DNA of 64,000 bases from Pseudomonas koreensis (GTDB lineage: Bacteria; Pseudomonadota; Gammaproteobacteria; Pseudomonadales; Pseudomonadaceae), in contig NZ_JAAQYM010000001.1 of the NCBI RefSeq assembly GCF_012986595.1, forward strand, positions 434,001-498,000, read 5' to 3'. The translations under genes were made by a program, and so were the position numbers. The notes beneath the pieces were generated by a model. That model saw only the letters and a program-made list of their open reading frames with translations. It searched no databases and had not been told where the DNA came from. The stretch's first letter is position 1, and every line of letters begins with the position of its first letter. Of this stretch, positions 8,907-17,486 are shown one piece after another.

Positions 8907-9497
8907 TCAGCGCGCCGTGAAGATCAGCACCGCACCCACCGGCACTGACAGACTGATGGCCGACAGATCGGCCAGTTTGCGCAGGCTTTCCAGGCCCGGG
9001 ACAAGATCGAAATCCTCGGCGTTGATCACCAGCGGTTCCAGCGTCACGACTTGAAAACGCCGGTCATCGAGACGGGTGGCGAGCAGTTCGGCGGGGTATT
9101 CGTGTTGCTTGCCGTGCAGGTTGACGGTCAGCGGCAGACGTAATTCCAGCTGCGCGCCGGGGGCCAGGTCGTTGATCGGGCGCAGGTCGATCTGGGTGCT
9201 GATGGTCGCTTCGGGGAATTGCTCGATCTGGAACAGTTCCTTGCGCATGCGCTCGTCACGCAGCGGGATGCCGCTGTTGATCGAATCCATTTCGACTTCG
9301 ACCTCGGCCCGACCGCTGGGGTCGACCTTGCCGTGCAGCACCAGAAAGCGCTGCACTTCGGAAATGTGGGCATTCTTCGTGCTGACAAACGACAGCCGCG
9401 ACGACTCGCCGTCCAGATACCAATTGGCCTGCGCCGGCAACGCGGCAGCGGCCAGCAGCAGACTGGCGAAGGCTTTATAGAGGGGGCGGTTGAACAT
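8907..9497 (-). CDS. YceI-family periplasmic protein
   Basis: The 196-residue product starts with a signal peptide (MFNRPLYKAFASLLLAAAALPAQA). The lipocalin-like YceI fold follows: NWYLDGESSRLSFVSTKN, then AEVEVEMDSINSGIPLRDER and LPLTVNLHGKQHEY. YceI proteins bind polyisoprenoids or amphiphiles in the periplasm. Cotranscription with clsB suggests an envelope lipid role, which is inference. The ATG at 9497 places the signal sequence at the N-terminus; an upstream in-frame start would add ten charged residues before it. Confidence 0.9.
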   Translation of the reverse strand: MFNRPLYKAFASLLLAAAALPAQANWYLDGESSRLSFVSTKNAHISEVQRFLVLHGKVDPSGRAEVEVEMDSINSGIPLRDERMRKELFQIEQFPEATISTQIDLRPINDLAPGAQLELRLPLTVNLHGKQHEYPAELLATRLDDRRFQVVTLEPLVINAEDFDLVPGLESLRKLADLSAISLSVPVGAVLIFTAR

Positions 9498-9595
9498 TGC
9501 ATACTCGTGGGGGCGATAAACCTGCACGAACCTTAACTGGCTGGGGCGTTATTGCAAACTTTCAGAGATCACCTCCCCGGATTCTGGTGATTTCT

Positions 9596-9728
9596 TGTGG
9601 CGAGGGAGCTTGCTCCCGCTCGGCTGCGCAGCAGTCGTAAAACCTGAACACATGTTCTGACTGAAGCATCGCGGCGCCGGGTTTTGGGAGCGCTTCGCAC
9701 TCCAGCGGGAGCAAGCTCCCTCGCCACA
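9596..9728. repeat. REP-like inverted pair, family B
   Basis: Starts TGTGGCGAGGGAGCTTGCTC and ends with the complement GAGCAAGCTCCCTCGCCACA. It fills most of the gap between the yceI promoter side and the end of the small exported-protein gene at 9749. Confidence 0.88.
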
Positions 9729-9748
9729 GGGGGATGGTGTCTCTTGGA

Positions 9749-10045
9749 TCAGGGATTGAGGCGACAGCCCTGGCGTTCGTTGTGCCACTGGGCGCGATTG
9801 CTGCGACCCATGCCGCTGACGGTGATGGTTTTGCTGGCGCTGTCATCGGTGAATGCGCTGGTCGGCAGCCATTGTTTGACATAGCCACGGCAATATTCGG
9901 CGTCGTTGTTCATCACGTAACGACAGGAACAATATTCCTTGGCGGTGTAGGCGCTGATGATGTCGGGGAAGGCCCACAGATTTTCGCGTTCGTAGCCGAC
10001 CCAGCCGAGCAGCAGGACAAGCAGTAGCAACAAGAAGCGCTTCAT
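9749..10045 (-). CDS. small exported/membrane-anchored protein, unknown function
   Basis: A 98-residue product with one strongly hydrophobic N-terminal segment (MKRFLLLLLVLLLGWVGY), then a short soluble part with four cysteines (CSCRYV, EYCRGYV, QGCRLNP). It should be anchored in or exported across the inner membrane, with the cysteines free to form disulfides in the periplasm. Its ATG overlaps the stop of the serine hydrolase gene by four bases (ATGA), so the two are translationally coupled. The family is not recognised; a role as partner of the hydrolase is only suggested by the coupling. Confidence 0.75.
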   Translation of the reverse strand: MKRFLLLLLVLLLGWVGYERENLWAFPDIISAYTAKEYCSCRYVMNNDAEYCRGYVKQWLPTSAFTDDSASKTITVSGMGRSNRAQWHNERQGCRLNP

Positions 10046-11121
10046 GGCTGCACCGCCTTCAGTACGCGCTTGAGCAGTTCGTTATGGCGGTAGCTGCCGT
10101 CGCGATCATCGGCGTAACGCACGATCACCAGTTTCTCGCTGGGGATCACATACAGCGCCTGGCCCCAGTGGCCGAGGGCGGCGAAGGTGTCGGGCGGTGC
10201 GTCGGGCCACGGCGAGGCGGCGCCATCGGCCGGACGATTGAGCCACCAGTGGCCGCCGGGCACGGCTTCGTCTTGATGGGCTTTGTAACCGGCGAAGGGA
10301 GTGCGGTTGAACGCCACCCAATCCTTGGGCCATAACTGCCGATCATGCCAGCGGCCGTCGCGGGCCATCAACAGGCCGATTCGGGCCAGATCCCGTGCGG
10401 TGAGGTAGGCATACGACGAGGCGACAAAGGTGCCGCCGGCATCGGTTTCCCACACGGCGTGACGAATGCCCAACGGCTCGAACAACGCCGTCCACGGATA
10501 ATCCGGATAACGCTGCGGCCCGACCATGTTCTTCAGCGCCGCCGCCAGCAGATTGCTGTCGCCACTGGAATAACGGAACGCCTGACCCGGTGCGGCGTAG
10601 GCGTCGTGATTGGCGGTGAACGCGGGCATGTCGCGATGCCCTCGGGTGTAGAGCATCGCCACCACCGAGGATTTCAGCGGGGCGTATTCGTAGTCTTCCT
10701 GCCAGTCCAGCCCCGAGGCCCAGTGCAACAGATCAGCCACTGTGATTGCCGGGTGTTTTTCCAGCGCCGGATAAAACTTCGAAACCGGGTCATCCTGTTT
10801 GAACAGGCCCTCGCCATACGCCACGCCGAGTACCGTCGCCATCAGGCTTTTGCTGATCGACCAGGTCAGGTGCGGGGTCTCTGCCCGGGTCGGGCCGGCG
10901 TAGCGTTCGTAGATGATTTGGCCGTCGCGAATGATCAACAAGGCGTCGGTGCGGATGCCTTGGCGGGTGGTGTCGTCGCGGGCCGGGAAGGCGTAGGTTT
11001 CCAGTGCCTCGACAGCAGGGCCGCCGAGCTTCGCGCCGCTCGGCCATTGTTCGCCGGGCCATTGCTCGGCGTGGACCGTAAAGCTGATCAGCAGCAGAAA
11101 CAGGGACAGGCCTTTGAACAT
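10042..11121 (-). CDS. serine hydrolase of the beta-lactamase/class C fold
   Basis: The 359-residue product has a signal peptide (MFKGLSLFLLLISFTVHA). It carries the serine-lysine pair of class C beta-lactamase-like hydrolases in TWSISKS (Ser88, Lys91), a YSSGDSN segment at the second catalytic position and a late GHWGQ that fits the third motif. Such periplasmic enzymes act as esterases, peptidases or amidases, and most are not true beta-lactamases. The substrate cannot be predicted. The gene overlaps the downstream 98-residue gene by four bases. Confidence 0.87.
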   Translation of the reverse strand: MFKGLSLFLLLISFTVHAEQWPGEQWPSGAKLGGPAVEALETYAFPARDDTTRQGIRTDALLIIRDGQIIYERYAGPTRAETPHLTWSISKSLMATVLGVAYGEGLFKQDDPVSKFYPALEKHPAITVADLLHWASGLDWQEDYEYAPLKSSVVAMLYTRGHRDMPAFTANHDAYAAPGQAFRYSSGDSNLLAAALKNMVGPQRYPDYPWTALFEPLGIRHAVWETDAGGTFVASSYAYLTARDLARIGLLMARDGRWHDRQLWPKDWVAFNRTPFAGYKAHQDEAVPGGHWWLNRPADGAASPWPDAPPDTFAALGHWGQALYVIPSEKLVIVRYADDRDGSYRHNELLKRVLKAVQP

Positions 11122-11184
11122 GGAAAAGTCTCAACCGACGGGTGCGAAGATCATCGCCCAGAAAAATGACAATCTCCCGATCAC

Positions 11185-11264
11185 TGTAGGAGCTGCCGCA
11201 GGCTGCGATCTTTTGATTGTGCTTTAAAGATCAAAGATCGCAGCCTGCGGCAGCTCCTACAGGG
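11185..11264. repeat. REP-like inverted pair, family A (overlaps a stop codon)
   Basis: Inverted TGTAGGAGCTGCCGCAGGCT arms separated by about 30 bases. The right arm runs into the acyl-CoA dehydrogenase-like gene on the minus strand: the TAG at 11259-11257 is part of the repeat's conserved TGTAGGAG. Confidence 0.88.
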
Positions 11265-12138
11265 GAATGTGCAGGGCTTTGGCCAAGCGCTTGGCCCGCG
11301 CGGCCGCCGCCAACTGCATCACCGACTGATCCCGCTGCCACATCTGCGCCCACTGCGGATTTCCCTCGCACAACGCCTGATCCACCTCAACCTTCAGCGC
11401 TTCAAACTGCGCAAACAACCCACCCAGCAACACATGCCCGGCCGGATTGTCCGGCGGCTGGCGGCTCACTTCGGCACACCCGGCCAACAGCGCCAGCAAG
11501 CGCAACAGCAGCGTCTGCGGCCAGTCACTGTCCTGGCCGACGCCATACAGCCACGCGGTCATCGCGCTCAACACATAAACGTCTTCCAGGGTGCGGAACG
11601 GTTTCACATAAGCCTCCCAGCCATCCCCCGCGAGCAACTCGCACAGCGCCCCGTCGAGATGCAGCCGGCCATGGCTGATGTCCGGCATCAGCGGCAGCGC
11701 CGGGAGTTTTTCCACGCGAACGCCGGGTTCGCCGGGATACACCACCGCCAGATTCAGACGTGGTGACTCGCCGGGCGCTTCACTGCGCGCCGCGACGAGC
11801 AGCCAGTCCGCCGCATCCCCCGCCGTGACGAAATCTTTCTGCCCGCTGAGGCGCAAATCCGTCAGGCGCGTCTGCATGTCCGCCGGGCGCAGGCTGCGCT
11901 GTTCGGTTGCGCACAACGCGCCAAGGCTTGGCGGCGCGCTCGGCCAGAGCATGCGCAATGCCGCCTGGTAACCCACCAGAAACGCCAGCCCCGGTGTCGC
12001 CATCCGCCGCCCTCCCGCGACCGCCAGTTCGAACGGCGTGACGTTGCCCAGTTGATGCAGCAACGTGGCGAAACCCTCCGCCAGATCAGCAGCGCCAGGC
12101 AGGCGTTCACGGTTTTCGAGCAGGTTGGGCCAGGGCAT
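11257..12138 (-). CDS. acyl-CoA dehydrogenase-like protein, short form
   Basis: The 293-residue product resembles the middle and C-terminal parts of acyl-CoA dehydrogenases. FLVGYQAALRMLW and LSGQKDFVTAGDAADWLLVAA match the flavin-binding beta domain, followed by a helical C-terminal region. Typical family members have about 380 residues, so the N-terminal helical domain is shortened and full catalytic competence is uncertain. ATG at 12138 is chosen because AGGAG lies six bases upstream; an earlier ATG at 12162 has no such site. The gene is divergent from olsB, and its stop codon lies in a REP-like repeat. Confidence 0.75.
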   Translation of the reverse strand: MPWPNLLENRERLPGAADLAEGFATLLHQLGNVTPFELAVAGGRRMATPGLAFLVGYQAALRMLWPSAPPSLGALCATEQRSLRPADMQTRLTDLRLSGQKDFVTAGDAADWLLVAARSEAPGESPRLNLAVVYPGEPGVRVEKLPALPLMPDISHGRLHLDGALCELLAGDGWEAYVKPFRTLEDVYVLSAMTAWLYGVGQDSDWPQTLLLRLLALLAGCAEVSRQPPDNPAGHVLLGGLFAQFEALKVEVDQALCEGNPQWAQMWQRDQSVMQLAAAARAKRLAKALHIPL

Positions 12139-12291
12139 AAGAGGCTCCTTGTGGGCTGTCATACAAGCATCACCAAACGTTCATGGCGATGACACCGGGG
12201 CTACATAGCCTGACTTTGCACAACATGGCTGCATAAAGAAAGTCGATCGGCTGCAACCCACGACGGGTTCAAGGCCCGTACGGAGATTCAC

Positions 12292-13047
12292 ATGACTCAG
12301 ATCGCCCGCATCAGCGACACCGGCAATGAACGCCGCCTGCAAGCCGAACGCCTGATCGGCGCCGAGGCCCTGCAGCAAGCCCAGGCCCTGCGTTTCAACG
12401 TCTTCAGCGGCGAGTTCAACGCCAAGCTGAAAGGCGCGGAACTGGGTCTGGACATGGATGACTATGATGTTCACTGCAGCCACATCGGCGTACGTGACCT
12501 GAACACCGGGCGTCTGGTTGCCACCACCCGTTTGCTCGATCACACCGCCGCCAGCAGCCTGGGCAGGTTCTACAGCGAAGAAGAATTCAGCCTGCATGGC
12601 CTGGCGCATCTGCAAGGCCCGATCCTGGAAATCGGCCGTACCTGCGTCGACCCGGCCTACCGCAACGGCGGCACCATCGCCGTGCTCTGGGGTGAACTGG
12701 CCGAAGTCCTCAATCAGGGCGGCTACAGCTACCTGATGGGTTGCGCGAGCATCCCGATGCAGGACGGCGGCGTGCAGGCCCATGCGATCATGCAGCGTCT
12801 GCGTGAACGCTACCTGTGCACCGAACACCTGCGCGCCGAACCGAAAAATCCGCTGCCATCGCTGGATATTCCATCGAACGTGATCGCCGAAATGCCGCCG
12901 CTGCTCAAGGCCTACATGCGCCTGGGCGCGAAGATCTGCGGCGAGCCGTGCTGGGACGAGGACTTCCAGGTCGCCGACGTGTTCATCCTGCTCAAGCGCG
13001 ACGAACTCTGCCCGCGCTATGCCAAGCACTTCAAGGCGGCCGTGTGA
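12292..13047 (+). CDS. olsB: L-ornithine N-alpha-acyltransferase OlsB
   Basis: The 251-residue product has the length and motifs of OlsB, a GNAT-fold enzyme that links a 3-hydroxyacyl chain from acyl-ACP to the alpha-amino group of ornithine, giving lyso-ornithine lipid. Recognisable parts include [43 protein letters not shown] and [14 protein letters not shown]. The stop codon overlaps the start of the next gene by one base (TGATG), which fits olsB-olsA coupling. Ornithine lipids are phosphate-free membrane lipids often used under phosphate limitation. No clear Pho box was seen upstream. Confidence 0.93.
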   Translation: MTQIARISDTGNERRLQAERLIGAEALQQAQALRFNVFSGEFNAKLKGAELGLDMDDYDVHCSHIGVRDLNTGRLVATTRLLDHTAASSLGRFYSEEEFSLHGLAHLQGPILEIGRTCVDPAYRNGGTIAVLWGELAEVLNQGGYSYLMGCASIPMQDGGVQAHAIMQRLRERYLCTEHLRAEPKNPLPSLDIPSNVIAEMPPLLKAYMRLGAKICGEPCWDEDFQVADVFILLKRDELCPRYAKHFKAAV

Positions 13048-13841
13048 TGAGCCGGTTGCGGGTGTACGCGCGGATCGCGCGGGTGCTGCTGGTGGTGGCG
13101 CTGGGCCTGACCATGGCCAGCGTTTTCGGGGTGTTCGAACGCATTGGCCTGGCGCACTCGATGCAACGTCGGCAGCGCTGGTCGCGATTCTTCATGGCCC
13201 GTTTGAGCAATGCCCTGCCCTTTCGCGTGACCGTGCATGGCGAGTTGCCGAAACAGCCGATGCTGTGGGTCAGCAATCATGTGTCATGGACCGACATTCC
13301 CCTGCTGGGCATGCTCACGCCGCTGTCGTTTCTGTCCAAGGCCGAAGTGCGCACCTGGCCGGTGGCCGGTTGGCTGGCGGCCAAGGCTGGCAGCCTGTTT
13401 ATCCGTCGCGGTTCGGGCGACAGCCAGTTGATCCGCAAACAGATGACCCGCCATTTGCAAACACAGCATCCACTGCTGATGTTCCCGGAAGGCACCACCA
13501 CCGACGGCCGTTCGCTGCGCACCTTCCACGGTCGCCTGCTGTCGGCGGCCATCGATTCGGAAGTGATGCTGCAACCGGTGGCGATCCGTTACCTGCGCGA
13601 TGGCGAAATCGACTCGCTGGCACCGTTCATTGGCGACGATGACTTGCTGTCACACCTGATGCGCCTGTTCAGCAATGATTGCGGCGATGTCGAGGTTCAT
13701 CTGCTCAAGCCGATCGCCTGTCAGGATCGCGAGCGTGCGGCTTTGGCGTTCGAGGCGCAGCAAGCAGTGCAGAAGGCGTTGTTTGGTGATATCGCCAAAC
13801 CGGCCGAACCACGGCGTGCCGGCGAGCTGATCGCCGCCTGA
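13047..13841 (+). CDS. olsA: lyso-ornithine lipid O-acyltransferase OlsA
   Basis: The 264-residue product is a PlsC-type acyltransferase. The catalytic NHVSWTD (HX4D) lies near residues 75-81, and FPEGTTTDG about 75 residues later forms the glycerol-phosphate-acyltransferase-like binding motif. One N-terminal hydrophobic segment anchors it to the inner membrane. It adds the second acyl chain to lyso-ornithine lipid. The ATG at 13047 overlaps the olsB stop by one base. A longer reading from 12816 would run inside olsB in another frame and is rejected. Confidence 0.92.
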   Translation: MSRLRVYARIARVLLVVALGLTMASVFGVFERIGLAHSMQRRQRWSRFFMARLSNALPFRVTVHGELPKQPMLWVSNHVSWTDIPLLGMLTPLSFLSKAEVRTWPVAGWLAAKAGSLFIRRGSGDSQLIRKQMTRHLQTQHPLLMFPEGTTTDGRSLRTFHGRLLSAAIDSEVMLQPVAIRYLRDGEIDSLAPFIGDDDLLSHLMRLFSNDCGDVEVHLLKPIACQDRERAALAFEAQQAVQKALFGDIAKPAEPRRAGELIAA

Positions 13842-13856
13842 AACACAGATCCCTTT

Positions 13857-13945
13857 TGTAGGAGTGAGCCTGCTCGCGATAGCGGAGGGTCGGTCGATAT
13901 TTATTTGACTGATCCACCGCTATCGCGAGCAGGCTCACTCCTACA
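13857..13945. repeat. REP-like inverted pair, family C
   Basis: Arms TGTAGGAGTGAGCCTGCTCG and the complement CGAGCAGGCTCACTCCTACA surround about 40 bases. It lies between the convergent olsA and acpH genes. Confidence 0.88.
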
Positions 13946-13950
13946 AGGTT

Positions 13951-14529
13951 TCAGGGGGATGGCTGATGTTGTGCAAAATCCTGCAGATGCGGGTAGAACA
14001 ACGCGAAGTCTTCACTCAACGGCTCATACAACCGCCGCAACTCCTGCATCGCCCCCGCCAGTTCCTCCGGCCGGGTCAGGCGTCGGGAGATCCCGCGCAG
14101 CACCTGCTCCAGCACTTCGAACTCCTGATACGAGCCCAGCCAGTCATGGGCGACCATGTGCGGCGCGATCTTCGCCAGGCGCTCGGGCAATTGCCGTTCA
14201 CTCGCCAGCACGCGGTACACGTCGGCGGTGAACTGCTCCAGCGGCTGCTCGGCGTACAGCGCCCAGTCGCGCGCCAGGCAATGGTCGAAAAACACATCGA
14301 GGACAATCCCGGCGTAACGCCGGCGGGTCTGGGTGAAGCGTCCAAGCGCGGTGTCCACCAACGGGTGGCGATCAGTGAACACATCGATCCGCCGGTGCAA
14401 GTGAATCGCCGCTTCGATCTGCGGCGCAAACTGCCCCTGCAGCCGTCCTTTGACGAAATCGCCATACAGACTGCCGAGTAATTGCTCGGGGTGCTGGCCT
14501 CCGAGGTGTAAATGTGCGAGATAGTTCAT
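13951..14529 (-). CDS. acpH: acyl carrier protein phosphodiesterase
   Basis: The 192-residue product matches AcpH (DUF479). It starts MNYLAHLHLGG and has the family motifs GDFVKGRL, HRRIDVFTDRHP and RYAGIVLDVFFDHCLARDW, rich in the histidines and aspartates that bind metal in this HD-like phosphodiesterase. AcpH removes the 4'-phosphopantetheine arm from acyl carrier protein. It is divergent from the ArsR-type regulator gene, with 169 bases of control region between. Confidence 0.92.
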   Translation of the reverse strand: MNYLAHLHLGGQHPEQLLGSLYGDFVKGRLQGQFAPQIEAAIHLHRRIDVFTDRHPLVDTALGRFTQTRRRYAGIVLDVFFDHCLARDWALYAEQPLEQFTADVYRVLASERQLPERLAKIAPHMVAHDWLGSYQEFEVLEQVLRGISRRLTRPEELAGAMQELRRLYEPLSEDFALFYPHLQDFAQHQPSP

Positions 14530-14571
14530 GGGCGCAGCTTAGCACTGCGCGCTTTCATCGTTACACCACAC

Positions 14572-14672
14572 ATATCGTTATAACCCGATATACCGATTTA
14601 TGCGGTCGTCAGATCAAATTCATATTGGTATATCGCGAAATACCGATTTAAAGTTCGCCTCATCGCGATATA
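14572..14672. promoter_or_regulatory. operator cluster upstream of the ArsR-type regulator
   Basis: The AT-rich 169-base gap between acpH and the regulator gene carries several symmetric elements. ATATCG and CGATAT at 14572-14591 form an inverted repeat. GGTAT and ATACC flank eight bases at 14627-14644. The 10-mer TACCGATTTA occurs at 14591-14600 and again at 14641-14650, exactly 50 bases apart. ATATCGCGA at 14630 is mirrored by TCGCGATAT at 14663. These are likely binding sites for the regulator encoded just downstream (autoregulation), which is inference. Confidence 0.6.
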
Positions 14673-14698
14673 GCGCTACACATCACGAGCATAAAGCC

Positions 14699-15019
14699 AT
14701 GAACCTCGACCTCGACGAAATAATAAAAGCCCTGGCGCACCCAGTACGGCGAGACATCCTCATCTGGCTGAAAGATCCCAAAGCACAGTTTCCGGAACAG
14801 ATTCACAACCACGAGTACGGCATCTGCGCCGGGCAGATCGATCAACGCTGCGGCCTGTCGCAGTCGACCGTCTCCGCCCACCTGGCGACCCTGCAACGCG
14901 CAGGCCTGATCAGCAGCCAGAAAGCCGGCCAGTGGCACTTCTTCAAACGCAACGAGGACGTGATCCAGGCGTTCCTCGACGCCATCGTCAAAGAGCTCAG
15001 CGCTCCCACAAGGAATTGA
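14699..15019 (+). CDS. ArsR-family winged-helix regulator
   Basis: The 106-residue product is a compact winged helix. It begins MNLDLDEIIKALAHPVRRDI, the usual ArsR opening, and contains the recognition segment CGLSQSTVSAHLATLQRAG. There is no CVC metal site. A single cysteine in YGICAGQ and another in QRCGLSQ could sense thiol-reactive compounds instead. It precedes an MFS pump by five bases and then an ene-reductase, an order seen for quinone or electrophile responses in Pseudomonas. ATG at 14699 is chosen because the region before it is operator-like DNA, although the frame is open further upstream. Confidence 0.88.
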   Translation: MNLDLDEIIKALAHPVRRDILIWLKDPKAQFPEQIHNHEYGICAGQIDQRCGLSQSTVSAHLATLQRAGLISSQKAGQWHFFKRNEDVIQAFLDAIVKELSAPTRN

Positions 15020-15024
15020 TTCAA

Positions 15025-16191
15025 ATGCCCCTCTCGCTACTCATTCTGGCCTTGAGCGCCTTCGCCATCGGCACCACCGAGTTCGTCATCATGGGCCTGT
15101 TGCCCGATGTGGCGGCTGACCTCGGTGTGTCGATCCCGGGCGCCGGCTGGCTGGTGACCGGTTACGCCCTGGGCGTGGCCATCGGCGCGCCGTTCATGGC
15201 ACTGGCCACCGCCAGACTGCCGCGCAAGGCTGCACTGGTCGCGCTGATGGGCATTTTCATCGTCGGTAACCTGCTGTGCGCCATCGCCAGTGACTACAAC
15301 GTGCTGATGTTTGCCCGTGTCGTCACCGCGCTGTGCCACGGTGCGTTCTTCGGTATCGGTTCTGTGGTAGCCGCCGGGCTGGTGGCGCCGAATAAACGGG
15401 CGTCGGCCGTGGCGCTGATGTTCACCGGCCTGACCCTGGCCAACGTGCTCGGCGTGCCGCTGGGTACGGCGCTGGGTCAGGAAGCCGGCTGGCGTTCGAC
15501 CTTCTGGGCGGTGACCGTGATTGGTGTTGTGGCGCTGATCGGCCTGATCCGCTTCCTGCCGGCCAAGCGTGACGAGGAAAAACTCGACATGCGTGCCGAA
15601 CTCGCGGCCCTCAAAGGCGCCGGCATCTGGCTGTCACTGAGCATGACCGCGCTGTTCGCCGCGTCGATGTTCACCCTCTTCACCTACGTCGCGCCGCTGC
15701 TCGGTGATGTCACCGGCGTCTCGCCCAAAGGCGTGACCTGGACCCTGCTGCTGATCGGCCTGGGGCTGACGGTGGGCAACATCATCGGCGGCAAGCTGGC
15801 GGACAAACGCCTCGGCGCCACCCTGATCGGCGTGTTCGTGGCAATGGCGGTGATCTCCACCGTGCTGAGCTGGACCAGCGTCGCGCTGATCCCGACGGAG
15901 ATCACCCTGTTCCTCTGGGCCACCGCATCGTTTGCCGCCGTGCCGGCGCTGCAAGTCAACGTGGTGACCTTCGGCAAGGCTGCACCGAATCTGGTGTCGA
16001 CCCTGAACATCGGCGCTTTCAACATCGGCAACGCTTTGGGCGCCTGGGTTGGCGGCAGCGTCATCGCTCACGGTTTCGGCCTGACCAGCGTGCCCCTGGC
16101 CGCCGCCGCGCTGGCCGTGCTCGCGCTGCTGGTGACCCTGATCACTTTCCGTCAGAACGGCACTGCCGGCCTGGCCCCTGCTACCCACTGA
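15025..16191 (+). CDS. MFS transporter, DHA1 (drug:H+ antiporter) type
   Basis: The 388-residue protein has twelve predicted membrane helices and the opening LSAFAIGTTEFVIMGLLPDV that marks the AraJ/CmlA-like DHA1 branch. The start ATG at 15025 has AAGGA about ten bases upstream and lies five bases after the regulator stop. Expected role: proton-driven export of a small toxic compound across the inner membrane. The neighbours (ArsR-type repressor and old-yellow-enzyme reductase) suggest export of, or protection from, quinone-like or electrophilic compounds. Confidence 0.9.
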   Translation: MPLSLLILALSAFAIGTTEFVIMGLLPDVAADLGVSIPGAGWLVTGYALGVAIGAPFMALATARLPRKAALVALMGIFIVGNLLCAIASDYNVLMFARVVTALCHGAFFGIGSVVAAGLVAPNKRASAVALMFTGLTLANVLGVPLGTALGQEAGWRSTFWAVTVIGVVALIGLIRFLPAKRDEEKLDMRAELAALKGAGIWLSLSMTALFAASMFTLFTYVAPLLGDVTGVSPKGVTWTLLLIGLGLTVGNIIGGKLADKRLGATLIGVFVAMAVISTVLSWTSVALIPTEITLFLWATASFAAVPALQVNVVTFGKAAPNLVSTLNIGAFNIGNALGAWVGGSVIAHGFGLTSVPLAAAALAVLALLVTLITFRQNGTAGLAPATH

Positions 16192-16221
16192 TTAACCACT
16201 TCACTGACGAGGGTTGTACAC

Positions 16222-17271
16222 ATGGCAACTATTTTCGATCCGATCAAACTGGGCGACCTCGAGCTGTCCAACCGCATCATCATGGCCCCGCTGACTCGCT
16301 GCCGCGCCGACGAAGGCCGCGTACCCAACGCGCTGATGGCCGAGTACTACGTGCAACGTGCCTCCGCCGGCCTGATTCTCAGCGAAGCCACGTCGGTGAC
16401 GCCGATGGGCGTCGGCTACCCGGACACCCCGGGCATCTGGTCCAACGATCAGGTACGCGGCTGGACCAACATCACCAAAGCCGTACACGCTGCCGGCGGC
16501 AAGATCGTCCTGCAACTTTGGCACGTCGGCCGCATCTCGCACCCGTCGTACCTGAACGGCGAAGCACCGGTCGCGCCGAGCGCCATCCAGCCTAAAGGCC
16601 ACGTCAGCCTGGTGCGTCCACTGGCCGATTACCCGACTCCACGCGCCCTGGAAACCGCTGAAATCGCCGAGATCGTCGAGGCCTACCGCACCGGTGCCGA
16701 GAACGCCAAGGCCGCCGGTTTCGACGGCGTGGAAATCCACGGCGCCAACGGCTACCTGCTCGACCAGTTCTTGCAAAGCAGCACCAACCAGCGCACCGAC
16801 AATTACGGCGGCTCCCTGGAAAACCGTGCGCGTCTGTTGCTGGAAGTGACTGATGCCGCGATCGACGTCTGGGGCGCCGGCCGTGTCGGTGTGCACCTGG
16901 CACCGCGCGCCGACTCCCACGACATGGGCGACGACAACCTCGCCGAGACCTTCACCTATGTTGCTCGCGAGCTGGGCAAGCGTGGCATCGCCTTCATCTG
17001 CTCCCGCGAGAAAGAAGGCGCCGACAGCCTCGGCCCACAACTGAAAGAAGCCTTTGGCGGCGCGTACATCGCCAACGAGCGTTTCACCAAGGACAGCGCC
17101 AATGCGTGGCTGGCTGAAGGCAAGGCTGACGCTGTAGCGTTCGGCGTACCGTTCATTGCCAACCCGGACCTGCCGGCACGCCTGAAAGCCGATGCCCCGC
17201 TGAACGAGCCGCGTCCTGAGCTGTTTTATGGCAAAGGCCCGGTCGGCTACATCGACTACCCGACGCTGTAA
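16222..17271 (+). CDS. xenB: old-yellow-enzyme alkene reductase (XenB/NemA type)
   Basis: The 349-residue product is a full-length FMN-dependent ene-reductase. It begins MATIFDPIKLGDLELSNRII; MAPLTRCRA matches the FMN-binding start, EIHGANGYLLDQFLQ the substrate/FMN site, and NYGGSLENRARLLLEV the family signature. It reduces alpha,beta-unsaturated carbonyls and nitro compounds with NAD(P)H. The N-terminus closely resembles the xenobiotic reductase B described in P. fluorescens, recalled from memory, hence the symbol. It is the third gene of the regulator-MFS-reductase unit and is followed by a strong terminator. Confidence 0.92.
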   Translation: MATIFDPIKLGDLELSNRIIMAPLTRCRADEGRVPNALMAEYYVQRASAGLILSEATSVTPMGVGYPDTPGIWSNDQVRGWTNITKAVHAAGGKIVLQLWHVGRISHPSYLNGEAPVAPSAIQPKGHVSLVRPLADYPTPRALETAEIAEIVEAYRTGAENAKAAGFDGVEIHGANGYLLDQFLQSSTNQRTDNYGGSLENRARLLLEVTDAAIDVWGAGRVGVHLAPRADSHDMGDDNLAETFTYVARELGKRGIAFICSREKEGADSLGPQLKEAFGGAYIANERFTKDSANAWLAEGKADAVAFGVPFIANPDLPARLKADAPLNEPRPELFYGKGPVGYIDYPTL

Positions 17272-17299
17272 GCCAAACCCCATGAAACGCTAGAAACGC

Positions 17300-17335
17300 A
17301 AAAGCCCCCGACTTGTGAAAGTCGGGGGCTTTTTC
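17300..17335 (+). terminator. Rho-independent terminator after the ene-reductase
   Basis: AGCCCCCGAC at 17303-17312 pairs with GTCGGGGGCT at 17321-17330 around an eight-base loop, followed by TTTTC. Confidence 0.93.
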
Positions 17336-17486
17336 TTGGGCGCCCGGTGCCGGGCAGCTCACACTCGTTCACAAGGACGACACAAAATCCCTACAAAATC
17401 CGCAGCTCGCTACGATTAAACTCGCGTCCCGCTGCTATATGAAAGCAACCGGATTGTTATAACCTGTGCCAATCACGCATTTTGTT

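Noticed and set aside
12816-13841. 341-residue longer form of OlsA
   Set aside because: The extra 77 codons overlap olsB in another frame; the ATG at 13047 coupled to the olsB stop gives the usual PlsC length.
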